The notes: generated by a model from the letters alone, not told the origin. A DNA stretch of 59,412 nucleotides from Lachnospira sp. UBA3212 (GCA_002363615.1 DEWK01000004.1:1-59412); one strand, 5' to 3'. Numbered from the stretch's first letter, positions 1 through 8,760 are shown. Numbers and translations are program-made.

Positions 1-298
<298 letters not shown>

Positions 299-385
299 AA
301 GGTTTTGAGATTTGGTTGGATAGAACAACAATGTCAAGGATTATTTTCGTATGAAGTTTTGAATGTACAATACATTCTTTCATAT

Positions 386-457
386 TCCTCGATAGCTCAG
401 TGGTAGAGCGTTCGGCTGTTAACCGAAATGTCGTAGGTTCGAGCCCTACTCGGGGAG
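386..457 (+). tRNA. tRNA-Asn (GUU)
   Basis: A complete cloverleaf can be drawn. The acceptor arms are 386-392 and 450-456, fully paired with one G-T wobble, and the discriminator is G457. The D-loop carries AGCTCAGTGGTAGAGC, the anticodon loop CTGTTAA gives GTT, and the T-arm contains GGTTCGAGCC. The 3' CCA is not encoded. It lies just after the 23S gene and is probably part of the rRNA transcript, since a terminator follows directly. Confidence 0.97.
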
Positions 458-460
458 TTA

Positions 461-492
461 AAACAGAAGCAAATTTGCTTCTGTTTTTTTTT
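461..492 (+). terminator. Rho-independent terminator of the rRNA-tRNA operon
   Basis: AAACAGAAGCAAA and its complement form a nearly loop-less palindromic stem at 461-486, followed by a run of T to 492. It closes the rRNA/tRNA-Asn transcript. The 206 bases from 493 to the start of the next gene hold no further RNA gene that I can recognise. Confidence 0.9.
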
Positions 493-698
493 GCCTTGCT
501 GGGAGCTTTGCCAATGGTATAAATAAAGGACATTCATGCAAACTTCACAAAACGAACACATTACATTTATCTATGTTGATTATTTCCATATTTCGAAAAA
601 TGTGGTAATTATTATTTCGTTGGAGTGTTGCAACAGAAATCACACATAGAATAATTAGATTGGTTGGGAAATCTGAAATTAAATTGGAGGGTTATATT

Positions 699-2204
699 TT
701 GTTTAAGAGAATTAGAAAAGTGGCACTGTGTGCTGCCGCTGTTGCAATGACTGTCTCAGTAGTTTTTCAGGGTAAACCTGTAGTGAAGCCTCAGGCTGCA
801 TCTTATTTGATCAGCGATGGTTGGTACTATATTAAGAACGTTAATTCTGGTCTTTATTTAGAGGTTCAGAATGGTTCTGATAGTAATGGTGCTAATGTTC
901 AGCAATGGACAGGTAACGGTTATGCATGTCAGAAGTGGTATGTAAAGAACCTGGGAAGTAATTATATTACTTTAATGAGTGGTATGTCAGGAAAGAGAAT
1001 GCTTGACGTAACGAATGGAGGAAGCACAGATGGAACAAATGTAGGAATTTGGGAAGCGAATGGCCTCGATCCACAGACTTTCAAGGTTGTAAAGAAGTCA
1101 ACCGGTAAGTTCTGTTTACAAACAAAGTGTTCCGGTAATAAGCAGGCAATTGATGTAACCGGTTGGTCTACCCAAGCAGGTGGAAATATCGCCACATGGA
1201 CTTACAATGGTCTGGAGTGTCAGCAGTTTAAGTTTGAAGCTACCTCTAATGGAAGCTCATCAAGCTCATCAAGTTCATCATCATCTACCAGCGGTAAGAC
1301 TATTACCGTAAAGAATGGTGGTACCTCACTTTCATCAGCAATCCAGAGTGCTTCATCAGGAACTACAATCGTAATCGATGGTACTGTTAAGTCTGGTGCG
1401 GTTACTTTAAAGTCAGGTGTTCATATTTCTGGTAAGAACAATGCAACAATTGATTTCTCTAGTACCTCAGGAAGTTCAGGAAGAGGTATTACCATTTCTA
1501 CAAATGGTAGCAATCTTTCGAACTTCACAGTAAAGAATGCTGCAGATAACGGTATCTACATCACCGGTAAGAACAATACATTTACCAATGTAACCTGTTG
1601 TTATAATGATGATGCAGGTTTCCAGGTATGTAACGGTGGTGCAGACAATAAGTTCTATAACTGTACGTCTCATCATAACGCTGATGCAAAGGGTGAGAAC
1701 GCAGATGGATTTGCTGTAAAGCTTCACTCAGGAACAGGTAATTATTTCGAAGGCTGTGTAGCTGAGTACAATTCAGATGATGGATGGGACTGCTATGCTG
1801 CTCATGGTGCTGTTAACTTCAAGAACTGTAAGGCTAATTACAATGGATATTGTGATGGTATCTATGGTGATGGTAACGGATTTAAGCTCGGTGGTGTTGA
1901 TAACAAGACCGAGGGCGTTGCTGCTCATTTAGATCCATTAAATCACTATCTTGAGGGATGTTCAGCTGTAGGAAACTATGCTTCAGGTTTCGACCGTAAC
2001 AATCAGAATGGTGTAGTTACAATGAAGAAGTGTACTGCAGATGGAAACAAGAAGAAGAATTTCAATTGGCCATTAAAGGGTAAGCCATCCGCTTTAGGAT
2101 ATGAGGTTACCTTTGGTAAGGCAATCATCCAGGATTGTACTTCTAAAAATGGTTCGAATAACATTACAGGTGCAACATTAAAGGGAACCTGTGTTGGATT
2201 TTAA
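699..2204 (+). CDS. Secreted pectate lyase, PL9-like, with N-terminal ricin-type lectin domain
   Basis: This is a predicted extracellular, calcium-dependent lyase that cleaves polygalacturonate in pectin (501 aa). The TTG at 699 is chosen as start because GGAGGG sits 7 bases upstream and it gives a clean signal peptide (K-R-I-R-K, hydrophobic core, Q-A-A about residues 32-34). Residues ~40-182 are a ricin B-like beta-trefoil with QxW-type repeats, probably carbohydrate-binding. A poly-Ser linker follows (~184-197), then a parallel beta-helix domain to the end. N-A-D-G-F-A (D336), N-S-D-D-G-W-D (D360, D361, D364) and G-N-G-F-K-L-G-G (K396) match the calcium-binding aspartates and catalytic lysine known in PL9, with nearly the same spacing as D209/D233/D234/D237/K273 of Pel9A. 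The gene stands alone between the rRNA operon and a terminator. The exact lectin family is less certain. Confidence 0.88.
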   Translation: MFKRIRKVALCAAAVAMTVSVVFQGKPVVKPQAASYLISDGWYYIKNVNSGLYLEVQNGSDSNGANVQQWTGNGYACQKWYVKNLGSNYITLMSGMSGKRMLDVTNGGSTDGTNVGIWEANGLDPQTFKVVKKSTGKFCLQTKCSGNKQAIDVTGWSTQAGGNIATWTYNGLECQQFKFEATSNGSSSSSSSSSSSTSGKTITVKNGGTSLSSAIQSASSGTTIVIDGTVKSGAVTLKSGVHISGKNNATIDFSSTSGSSGRGITISTNGSNLSNFTVKNAADNGIYITGKNNTFTNVTCCYNDDAGFQVCNGGADNKFYNCTSHHNADAKGENADGFAVKLHSGTGNYFEGCVAEYNSDDGWDCYAAHGAVNFKNCKANYNGYCDGIYGDGNGFKLGGVDNKTEGVAAHLDPLNHYLEGCSAVGNYASGFDRNNQNGVVTMKKCTADGNKKKNFNWPLKGKPSALGYEVTFGKAIIQDCTSKNGSNNITGATLKGTCVGF

Positions 2205-2303
2205 GTAAAAAAATGTTTTGGGAGACGGATATCCGTCAATGAGATACGGAAAATAAGGTAAGACAATAATTTGATTTCAATGCGCACTCTAACCACTAAG
2301 GTG

Positions 2304-2337
2304 ACTGTTCGAAAAATTCGGACAGTTATCTTTTTTT
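2304..2337 (+). terminator. Terminator after pectate lyase
   Basis: ACTGTTCGAA (2304-2313) pairs with TTCGGACAGT (2317-2326) with one wobble; TATC and seven T follow. It ends the pectate lyase transcript. Confidence 0.88.
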
Positions 2338-2360
2338 ATATATAAAAATAGAGAGAAAAT

Positions 2361-2389
2361 CTGATTTATTAGATAATGTCTGTTATAAT
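2361..2389 (+). promoter_or_regulatory. Extended -10 promoter of the desulfoferrodoxin gene
   Basis: TATAAT at 2384-2389 is preceded by TGT, an extended -10 element. The -35 region (CTGATT, 17 bases upstream) is weak, as is common for extended -10 promoters. The start codon is 50 bases downstream. Confidence 0.65.
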
Positions 2390-2438
2390 GGAATTAGATT
2401 TATAACAAGATTTTATTTACATTTTTAAGGAGGTTTTT

Positions 2439-2807
2439 ATGAAGATTTATGTTTGCAAGAAGTGTGGTCAGATGGTGGATGTCATCAAGCCGGCATGTGA
2501 TTCACTTACCTGTTGCGATCAACTGATGGAAGAATTAGTTCCGGCAAGCGTGGATGCTGCAAGGGAAAAGCATGTTCCCCTTGTGAATCAGGAGGGCAAC
2601 AAGGTGGAAGTTAGAGTTGGTGAGGTGGACCATCCGATGACCGAGCCACATCTGATTGAGTGGATTGCCATTGAAACCAATCAGGGCATGACTAGAAAAA
2701 AGCTTACTGCTAGTGATCAGCCTAAGGCAGAGTTTTTACTTGCAGAGGGAGAGGAATTAGTAGCAAGTTATGCATACTGTAATCTCCATGGACTTTGGAG
2801 GAAGTAA
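2439..2807 (+). CDS. dfx: Desulfoferrodoxin (superoxide reductase)
   Basis: This is a cytoplasmic non-haem iron protein that reduces superoxide to hydrogen peroxide without releasing oxygen, a common defence of anaerobes. The 122-aa product has the two-centre (class I) layout. An N-terminal desulforedoxin-like centre is formed by C6, C9, C25 and C26. The catalytic centre has the E-K-H motif (K44, H45), H65, H71, C114 and H117, ending in C-N-L-H-G. The start follows an AAGGAGG site. The gene has its own promoter and terminator, so it is monocistronic. Electron donors (rubredoxin and similar) are not in the window. The peroxide it makes could be handled by the gpx-ohrR-trxB operon at 49 kb; that link is inference. 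Confidence 0.95.
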   Translation: MKIYVCKKCGQMVDVIKPACDSLTCCDQLMEELVPASVDAAREKHVPLVNQEGNKVEVRVGEVDHPMTEPHLIEWIAIETNQGMTRKKLTASDQPKAEFLLAEGEELVASYAYCNLHGLWRK

Positions 2808-2819
2808 AAGGAAAGAAAC

Positions 2820-2852
2820 CGGGACTTTAGCCATTGGCTAGGGTCCTTTTTT
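2820..2852 (+). terminator. Terminator after desulfoferrodoxin
   Basis: GGAC...AGCC and GGCT...GTCC form an interrupted stem (about 2821-2845) followed by a T run. Confidence 0.8.
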
Positions 2853-2939
2853 AAAAAAAGACTTGCGTTAAAGTCTGCTTGAAGTGTTAAAGTGAAAATG
2901 TAAAATATTTAGGAGAATTATTTTAGAAAGTGAGGAAAT

Positions 2940-3917
2940 ATGAAGTATCGTAATTTAGGAAAGTCAGGGTTAAAGGTAAGCGAGATTGCATTAGGTAGTT
3001 GGATGACAGATTTAGCTGGTTTAAATGCTAAAGATATTGCAGCTGAGACTGTAAGGCTCGCCTATGAAAAGGGAGTTAATTTCTTTGATTGTGCGGATGC
3101 CTATTCAGGGGGAGAAGCAGAAAAGTTCCTTGGAAAATTACTAAAGGATTACAAGAGAAGTACCTATGTGGTTTCTAGCAAGGTATTTTTCCCTACCGGT
3201 GGAACAGCCAATGAATGGGGATTATCAAGAAAGCATATTTTTGAAAATATCGACCGTACCCTTACTAATATGGGATTGGATTATATTGATATTTACTATT
3301 GCCATCGTTTTGATCCAACTACACCAATGGAAGAGACTCTTCGTGCCTTAAGTGATTTAGTGACTCAGGGAAAAATCTTATACTATGGTGTAAGCGAGGA
3401 ATGGGGAGCTGCAAGATTAGAACAGGCGCAGGCGATTATTGATAAGTATCAGCTTTATCCAATGTCAACGGTCCAGCCACAGTACAATATGATTGATCGT
3501 TATATTGAACATGAGATTATGGGAGTATGTGAAAAGTACGGATATGGAATTACACCATTCTCACCGTTGGCTCAGGGACTTTTAACCGGTAAGTATAAGA
3601 AGGGCCAGCCATATCCGGAAGGATCAAGAGCTACCCATCAGGCAGACAAGCAGATCAATCATCTCTTAACTGACGAGAATTTAGACAAGGTGGAGAAGCT
3701 TAGTAAGATTGCTTCAGACTTAAATACCACCATGCCGGTACTTGCCTTGGCATGGATTCTTACAAAGCCTGCCATTTCTTCCGTCATTACAGGGGCAAGC
3801 AAGAAGTCACAGTTAGACAGTAATTTAGCAGCTAGTGACTTGGTAATCCCAAGTGATGCTTTAGCAGAAATCGAAAAAATCTTAGACTTCCACCGTTTTG
3901 AAAGACATGTAGGATAA
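2940..3917 (+). CDS. Aldo/keto reductase
   Basis: This is a cytoplasmic NADPH-dependent oxidoreductase (325 aa) of the aldo/keto reductase superfamily, most like the potassium-channel beta-subunit/YghZ-type group. The TIM-barrel catalytic tetrad is visible as D50 and Y55 (F-F-D-C-A-D-A-Y), K81 (S-S-K) and H122 (Y-Y-C-H-R-F-D). The C-terminal I-T-G-A-S region is the usual cofactor-phosphate contact. The substrate cannot be told from sequence. A TTGAAG-N16-TAAAAT promoter candidate lies at 2879-2906. The gene is monocistronic, with dfx upstream and a converging pyrC downstream. Confidence 0.9.
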   Translation: MKYRNLGKSGLKVSEIALGSWMTDLAGLNAKDIAAETVRLAYEKGVNFFDCADAYSGGEAEKFLGKLLKDYKRSTYVVSSKVFFPTGGTANEWGLSRKHIFENIDRTLTNMGLDYIDIYYCHRFDPTTPMEETLRALSDLVTQGKILYYGVSEEWGAARLEQAQAIIDKYQLYPMSTVQPQYNMIDRYIEHEIMGVCEKYGYGITPFSPLAQGLLTGKYKKGQPYPEGSRATHQADKQINHLLTDENLDKVEKLSKIASDLNTTMPVLALAWILTKPAISSVITGASKKSQLDSNLAASDLVIPSDALAEIEKILDFHRFERHVG

Positions 3918-3927
3918 AAAGAAAGAA

Positions 3928-3964
3928 GCTATGAGCGTTATAATATATGCTCATAGCTTTTTTT
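3928..3964. terminator. Terminator between converging aldo/keto reductase and pyrC
   Basis: AGCTATGAGC (3928-3937) pairs with GCTCATAGCT (3949-3958), followed by T on the plus strand. It reaches the pyrC stop codon and may serve both converging genes, though the minus-strand T tract is poor. Confidence 0.82.
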
Positions 3965-5235
3965 TATGCCTGGTAGACAATGTGTCCACCGCAGATTGTG
4001 TATTTCACCAGACCTTTTAGAGGATGACCAGTAAACGGTGTGTTACTTGCTTTCGATGCATAGGTATCTGGGATATAGTCTGCCTTAGGATCGAAAATTA
4101 CAAGATCCGCATTCCCACCTTCCATTAATCTACCGGCATCCAAATGATATACCTTTGCAGGACCAGTAGACATGCGGGTAATCAATTGGGTCATCGTAAG
4201 GTAACCGGGGTTTACCAGATTAGTAATACCAAGGGCCAGAGAAGTTTCAAGACCAATAATACCACTTGGAGCCTTGGTAATGTCACGTTCCTTTTCTTCC
4301 TTGGTATGAGGAGCGTGATCTGTGGCAATCATATCAATGGTATTATCTTGAAGACCTTCAATAATAGCAAGGCGATCTTCCTCTTCTCGAAGAGGTGGAT
4401 TCATCTTAGCAAGGGTGCCATATTGGATAGCAGCTTCCTCGGTTAAAGAAAAGTGGTGAGGAGTTGCCTCTGCATGTACATCAAGGCCCATAGCTTTCGC
4501 CTTTCTTACAAGCTCCACCCCTTCCTTAGAAGAAATGTGTTGAATGTCAATACAGGCACCGGTTTCTTTTGCAAGTTCAATGTCTCTTGCAATCATAGCA
4601 ATTTCAGCCTGACGGTCGGAACCACCGATTCCAAAGAATTCACTGGCCTTACCGTGGTTGATTCCGTTGTTACGAATAAACCTAGGATCTTCTTCGTGGA
4701 AGGAAATTGGAACCTGAAGTTTAGCGGTTTGCTTCATGGCAGCCTTTGCAATCTCTTCTTTTAAAAGAGGGATACCATCATCTGTAAAGCCTACGGCACC
4801 GGCGGCCTTTAAAAGAGTCATATTCGTGATTTTTTGCCCCTGCATGCCAAAGGTAACATTACCACAGGCTTCCACATGGATGCCGGTACTAGAACCTTTT
4901 TTTAACACATAGTCCAGGGTTTCCACGTTATCAATGGTAGGTTTGGTATTGGCCATCATTACTACCGTGGTAAAGCCACCGTGCTTAGCAGCATTGGCAC
5001 CGGTAATAATGTCTTCCTTAGCGGTAAAGCCGGGATCACGGAAATGAACATGCACATCTACTAAACCGGGAGCTGCAATCAATCCCTCCCCATCAATCAC
5101 TGTGGTAGAAGAAACCGTTGGCATAGGAATCTCCTTGGCGATTTTATTTACCTTATTATCTTTGATTAGAATGTCATAGATGCCATCTGTATTGCTTGCG
5201 GGATCAATGACACGAATTGTTTTTATTAAAAGCAT
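3964..5235 (-). CDS. pyrC: Dihydroorotase
   Basis: This enzyme performs step three of pyrimidine synthesis, interconverting N-carbamoyl-aspartate and dihydroorotate in the cytoplasm (423 aa). It is a class I zinc amidohydrolase. The zinc motif D-V-H-V-H-F-R-D-P-G has H62 and H64; F-H-E-E-D, Q-H-I-S-S and A-T-D-H-A-P-H supply further ligands and the catalytic Asp. The ATG at 5235 is preferred over an in-frame ATG 45 bases upstream, because AAAGGA lies just before it and homologues begin with M-L-L-I-K. No other pyr gene is adjacent, although carB lies about 3.5 kb away on the other strand. Confidence 0.94.
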   Translation of the reverse strand: MLLIKTIRVIDPASNTDGIYDILIKDNKVNKIAKEIPMPTVSSTTVIDGEGLIAAPGLVDVHVHFRDPGFTAKEDIITGANAAKHGGFTTVVMMANTKPTIDNVETLDYVLKKGSSTGIHVEACGNVTFGMQGQKITNMTLLKAAGAVGFTDDGIPLLKEEIAKAAMKQTAKLQVPISFHEEDPRFIRNNGINHGKASEFFGIGGSDRQAEIAMIARDIELAKETGACIDIQHISSKEGVELVRKAKAMGLDVHAEATPHHFSLTEEAAIQYGTLAKMNPPLREEEDRLAIIEGLQDNTIDMIATDHAPHTKEEKERDITKAPSGIIGLETSLALGITNLVNPGYLTMTQLITRMSTGPAKVYHLDAGRLMEGGNADLVIFDPKADYIPDTYASKASNTPFTGHPLKGLVKYTICGGHIVYQA

Positions 5236-5322
5236 AAGAATCCTTTCTATAAATAAAATAAAAATAACCCTTATCATCATATCATAAAATGAAAATAATT
5301 CAAGAAAGGTCGGTGGTTTGTG

Positions 5323-5352
5323 TTGACTAACTCACAGGTTACTTGTTAAAAT
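5323..5352 (+). promoter_or_regulatory. Promoter of the mntP riboswitch transcript
   Basis: TTGACT (5323-5328) and TAAAAT (5347-5352) are 18 bases apart. The predicted start near 5359 is exactly at the 5' edge of the riboswitch aptamer. Confidence 0.7.
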
Positions 5353-5356
5353 TATG

Positions 5357-5538
5357 GTCACTGGTCCGTGGGGGAGTAGTAAGCGTTTGAATAAACGTAA
5401 TAAGTCAACATACTGACATTGGTCTGGCTTATTTTAAATTACGAGACTCATGTAATCATTCTAGATTTTTATAAGGAATGCTATACATGAATCGCAAAGA
5501 GATGGTTGAAAGTATAGCACAAGCTATACTTTTTTTTT
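5357..5538 (+). promoter_or_regulatory. yybP-ykoY (manganese) riboswitch with terminator
   Basis: The leader contains the two conserved internal-loop elements of the yybP-ykoY family: GGGGAGTAGT (5371-5380), and GTCAACATACTG (5404-5415) followed by GGTCTGGC. An expression platform follows. AGTATAGC (5511-5518) and GCTATACT (5523-5530) form a terminator with eight T at 5531-5538. An alternative partner, GCTATAC at 5480-5486, can pair with GTATAGC at 5512-5518 and would disrupt it. The family is known to bind Mn2+ and to switch expression on; here it sits directly before a manganese exporter. The aptamer edges are approximate. Confidence 0.9.
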
Positions 5539-5560
5539 CATGGTAAAGGAATCGAAAATT

Positions 5561-6127
5561 ATGAATTTTACTTTTATTTTTAATAGTATTTTATTAGGTG
5601 TGGGATTGGCCATGGATGCATTTTCCGTGTCTTTGGCAAATGGTTTGAATGAGCCAAAAATCAAGAAAAAGAAGCAGTTAGTAATGGCAGGAATTATGGG
5701 GACATTCCAAGGATTCATGCCATTAATTGGATGGTTTTGTGTCCACACCATTGCAACGTATTTTAAGAGTTTTAAAAAATTAATCCCCTGGATTGCCATG
5801 ATTCTTCTTTGCTATATTGGACTAAAGATGCTCTTAGATGGAATCAAACCTGTGAAAGAGGAAAGTGAAAAGGTTACCAGCCTTTCAGGAATCGTAGTGC
5901 AAGGAATTGCCACCTCAATTGATGCACTTTCTGTGGGATTTACCATCTCGGACGATCCTCTTATTATGGCCATTGTGACCTGTTTCATTATAGGGATTAC
6001 CACCTTTTTTATTAGTTGGTTTGGAGTTATCATTGGAAGAAAATTTGGAATGCGATACTCTAGCGGTGCTTCCATGTTTGGAGGAGTCATTTTAATCGCA
6101 ATTGGAATTCATATTTTTATGGGATAA
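5561..6127 (+). CDS. mntP: Manganese efflux pump MntP
   Basis: This is an inner-membrane exporter that removes excess Mn2+ (188 aa, the usual family length, about six transmembrane helices). The internal duplication typical of MntP is visible: G-L-A-M-D-A-F-S-V-S near residue 16 and A-T-S-I-D-A-L-S-V-G in the second half, with the conserved acidic residues in the membrane. The ATG at 5561 is chosen: AAAGGA lies upstream at the right distance, whereas an in-frame ATG at 5540 directly abuts the terminator T-run and has no ribosome site. Expression should be switched on by Mn through the preceding riboswitch. Confidence 0.95.
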   Translation: MNFTFIFNSILLGVGLAMDAFSVSLANGLNEPKIKKKKQLVMAGIMGTFQGFMPLIGWFCVHTIATYFKSFKKLIPWIAMILLCYIGLKMLLDGIKPVKEESEKVTSLSGIVVQGIATSIDALSVGFTISDDPLIMAIVTCFIIGITTFFISWFGVIIGRKFGMRYSSGASMFGGVILIAIGIHIFMG

Positions 6128-6242
6128 TAAGACATAGTATGGTATACTACTTGTGAAGGTATTTCATTCAGTTAAGATGCGAATAGGAAGTGAAGAACGT
6201 CTCGACAACGAATGATAGAAGGGTTAAAAAGGAGGTAGACAG

Positions 6243-7133
6243 ATGGCTGATTATGTTTTATCCTGCTGTGCAACTGCAGATTTAACACCGGAGTGGATGG
6301 AAAGAAGAAATCTTTCCTATGTGAATTTTCATATGGAGTTAGATGGAAAGCAATATCCAGATGATATGGGAAAAACAATTACCCCGGAGATTTTATTTTC
6401 TTCCATGGCTGCCGGAGCTATGACAAGAACCTCACAAGTTACCATTGGAGAATATGAAGAGTATTTTAGAGGATTTTTAGAAAAGGGGAAGGATGTTCTT
6501 CATCTGACCTTATCGAGTGGAATTTCCGGAACTTATAATTCTGCGATGATTGCCCAAAGAGAATTAGCCCAGGAATTTCCAGATCGTAAGCTTTATATAG
6601 TAGATTCCTTAGGGGCCTCCAGTGGAATTGGCTTACTCTTGGATAAACTGGCAGATTTAAGAGACGAAGGGCAAGAGATTGACCAAGTATATGCGTGGGT
6701 TGAAGCGAATAAAAAAAGGGTAAGACATTCCTTCTTTTCCACGGACTTAACCTATTATATCCGGGGAGGAAGGATTTCAAAGGCTTCAGGAACCATTGGG
6801 AATCTTTTGGGAATCTGTCCTTTATTAGAGATAGATGCTGCAGGAAAGCTAGTGGTAAAAGAAAAGGTTCGAGGAAAAAAGAAGGCGATGAAAAGAAGTC
6901 TGGAACTCCTATTGGAAACTATCGATCAGGGGGCAGACTATACGGATCAATGTTTTATTAGCCATTCGGACTTTCTTAAGGAAGCAGGGGAACTGGCCGG
7001 CATGATTCAGGAGTCCTTACCCAAAATGAAGGGAAAGGTTGAAATCTTCTCCATTGGGGCAACCATAGGAAGTCATACAGGACCTGGGACCATAGCAATC
7101 TTTTATTGGGGAAAAGAAAGGTCGGATGGATAA
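6243..7133 (+). CDS. DegV family protein (fatty-acid-binding, FakB-like)
   Basis: This is a cytoplasmic protein of the DegV fold (296 aa). Members bind a fatty acid and in Firmicutes can present it to the kinase FakA for incorporation into phospholipid. Family signatures are visible: an N-terminal strand with S-C-C-A-T-A-D-L-T, the T-S-Q-V motif, L-S-S-G-I-S-G-T-Y-N-S-A near residue 92, the R-G-G-R-I-S segment and a C-terminal G-P-G-T. A strong AAGGAGG site precedes the ATG. FakA is not in the window, so the ligand and partner are unproven. The gene stands alone between mntP and eno. Confidence 0.9.
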   Translation: MADYVLSCCATADLTPEWMERRNLSYVNFHMELDGKQYPDDMGKTITPEILFSSMAAGAMTRTSQVTIGEYEEYFRGFLEKGKDVLHLTLSSGISGTYNSAMIAQRELAQEFPDRKLYIVDSLGASSGIGLLLDKLADLRDEGQEIDQVYAWVEANKKRVRHSFFSTDLTYYIRGGRISKASGTIGNLLGICPLLEIDAAGKLVVKEKVRGKKKAMKRSLELLLETIDQGADYTDQCFISHSDFLKEAGELAGMIQESLPKMKGKVEIFSIGATIGSHTGPGTIAIFYWGKERSDG

Positions 7134-7153
7134 GGAATCTATGAAATCCACAC

Positions 7154-7182
7154 TTGACTTTTTAAATGCGTTTTAATATACT
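7154..7182 (+). promoter_or_regulatory. Promoter of enolase
   Basis: TTGACT (7154-7159), a 17-base spacer and TATACT (7177-7182) form a near-consensus sigma-A promoter. It produces a leader of about 125 bases containing two hairpins: GCATG/CATGC at 7223-7236, and a 9-bp stem CATCAAAAC/GTTTTGATG at 7258-7287. These may stabilise the mRNA. Confidence 0.8.
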
Positions 7183-7314
7183 TAAAAACGTTAGAGAAAT
7201 CTTTATTTTAGAAGATTTCAGAAGCATGATAGCATGCCAATTCAACACTTTAATCATCATCAAAACCGGGAAACTTAAGTTTTGATGAAATATGCAAAGG
7301 AGATGTAAAATCGT

Positions 7315-8616
7315 ATGAGTAATTTGGAAATCGAAAAGGTAATTGGTCGTGAGATTCTTGATTCAAGAGGAAATCCTACCGTTGAGGCTGAGGTTTATCT
7401 TGCTGACGGAACTGTTGGTAGAGGAACCGCTCCTTCAGGAGCTTCTACAGGTGAGTTCGAAGCACTTGAACTCCGCGATGGTGATAAGGCTAGATACCTT
7501 GGTAAGGGTGTTACTAAGGCAGTTGAGAACATTAATACAACAATCAATGATGCAGTAAAGGGAATCAGCGCTGCTGATACATATGCTGTTGATGGTGCTA
7601 TGTTAAAGGCTGATGGAACTAAGGATAAATCTAAGCTTGGTGCGAATGCAATCCTTGCTGTATCGATTGCAGCAGCTAGAGCAGCATCAATCTCTCTTGG
7701 TCTTCCACTTTATCGTTTCCTTGGTGGTGTACAGGGTACAAACCTTCCAGTTCCTATGATGAACATTTTAAATGGTGGCGCTCACGCTACTAATACTGTA
7801 GATACACAGGAATTTATGATTATGCCAGTTGGTGCTCCTTCTTTTAAGGAAGCTCTTCGTTGGTGTGCAGAGGTATTCCACGCATTACAGAAGTTATTAA
7901 AGTCTAAGGGTCTTGCAACATCTGTAGGTGATGAGGGTGGTTTTGCTCCAAACCTTTCTTCAGATGAGGAGACCATTGAGACAATTCTTGAGGCTGTTAA
8001 GAACGCTGGTTATGAGCCTGGTAAGGACTTCAAGATCGCTATGGACGCTGCTTCTTCAGAGTGGAAGAGCGAAAAGGGTAAGGGCTTCTATCATCAGCCA
8101 AAGTCTGGTAAGGACTTCACTACGGATGAGTTAATTGATCACTGGGAAGCACTTGTTGACAAGTATCCAATCATCTCAATCGAGGATGCTCTTGATGAGG
8201 AAGATTGGGAAGGTTGGAAGAAGCTTACCGAGAGACTTGGAAGCAAGGTTCAGCTTGTAGGTGACGATTTATTCGTAACAAACACTGAGAGACTTGCTAA
8301 GGGTATTGCAAACGGAAGTGCGAACTCAATCCTTATTAAGTTAAACCAGATCGGTTCTGTATCTGAGACCTTAGAGGCTATTAAGATGGCTCATCACGCT
8401 GGTTATACAGCAATTTCTTCTCATCGTTCCGGTGAGACAGCTGATACAACAATCGCTGACCTTGCTGTTGCATTAAATACTGATCAGATTAAGACTGGTG
8501 CTCCTAGCCGTTCTGAGCGTGTTGCTAAGTACAATCAGCTCCTTCGTATCGAGGAAGAGCTTGGTGCAAGTGCTAAGTATGCCGGACCAAACGCATTTCA
8601 CGTACAGAATAACTAA
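7315..8616 (+). CDS. eno: Enolase
   Basis: Enolase converts 2-phosphoglycerate to phosphoenolpyruvate in glycolysis; it is a cytoplasmic octamer or dimer dependent on Mg2+. The 433-aa length is standard. Signatures include G-N-P-T-V-E-A-E-V near the N-terminus, the substrate loop S-G-A-S-T-G, N-G-G-A-H-A with D-T-Q-E-F-M, the metal ligands in I-E-D-A-L-D-E-E-D and G-D-D-L-F-V-T-N, and the signature S-H-R-S-G-E-T-A-D-T-T. Codon use is biased toward GGT, CGT, AAG and CTT, unlike many neighbours, which fits high expression. The gene is monocistronic, with its own promoter and a strong terminator. Confidence 0.98.
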   Translation: MSNLEIEKVIGREILDSRGNPTVEAEVYLADGTVGRGTAPSGASTGEFEALELRDGDKARYLGKGVTKAVENINTTINDAVKGISAADTYAVDGAMLKADGTKDKSKLGANAILAVSIAAARAASISLGLPLYRFLGGVQGTNLPVPMMNILNGGAHATNTVDTQEFMIMPVGAPSFKEALRWCAEVFHALQKLLKSKGLATSVGDEGGFAPNLSSDEETIETILEAVKNAGYEPGKDFKIAMDAASSEWKSEKGKGFYHQPKSGKDFTTDELIDHWEALVDKYPIISIEDALDEEDWEGWKKLTERLGSKVQLVGDDLFVTNTERLAKGIANGSANSILIKLNQIGSVSETLEAIKMAHHAGYTAISSHRSGETADTTIADLAVALNTDQIKTGAPSRSERVAKYNQLLRIEEELGASAKYAGPNAFHVQNN

Positions 8617-8649
8617 TCATAGAAGATAAGTCATTGGTGTAATAAAAAT

Positions 8650-8690
8650 AGTCCATCTTCAGTGAATTCTGAAGATGGACTATTTCTTTT
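8650..8690 (+). terminator. Terminator after enolase
   Basis: A perfect 13-bp stem, AGTCCATCTTCAG (8650-8662) with CTGAAGATGGACT (8669-8681), is followed by a T-rich tract. Confidence 0.9.
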
Positions 8691-8702
8691 TCGTTTATTT
8701 TT

Positions 8703-8711
8703 TGGTATAAT
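8703..8711 (+). promoter_or_regulatory. Extended -10 promoter of carB
   Basis: TGGTATAAT (8703-8711) is a TGn-extended consensus -10 box right after the enolase terminator and 50 bases before the carB start. No convincing -35 element is visible. Confidence 0.6.
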
Positions 8712-8760
8712 AATTCCAGTTGTGGGTTCTAACAAAAAAAAATATAGCAGGAGGAATGAT

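Noticed and set aside
5540..5560. ATG immediately after the mntP riboswitch T-run as mntP start
   Set aside because: No room for a ribosome site; ATG 5561 has AAAGGA and gives the family's normal length.
8662..8760. GTG start that would lengthen CarB by 33 residues
   Set aside because: It lies inside the enolase terminator hairpin and upstream of the carB -10 box; ATG 8761 has AGGAGG.
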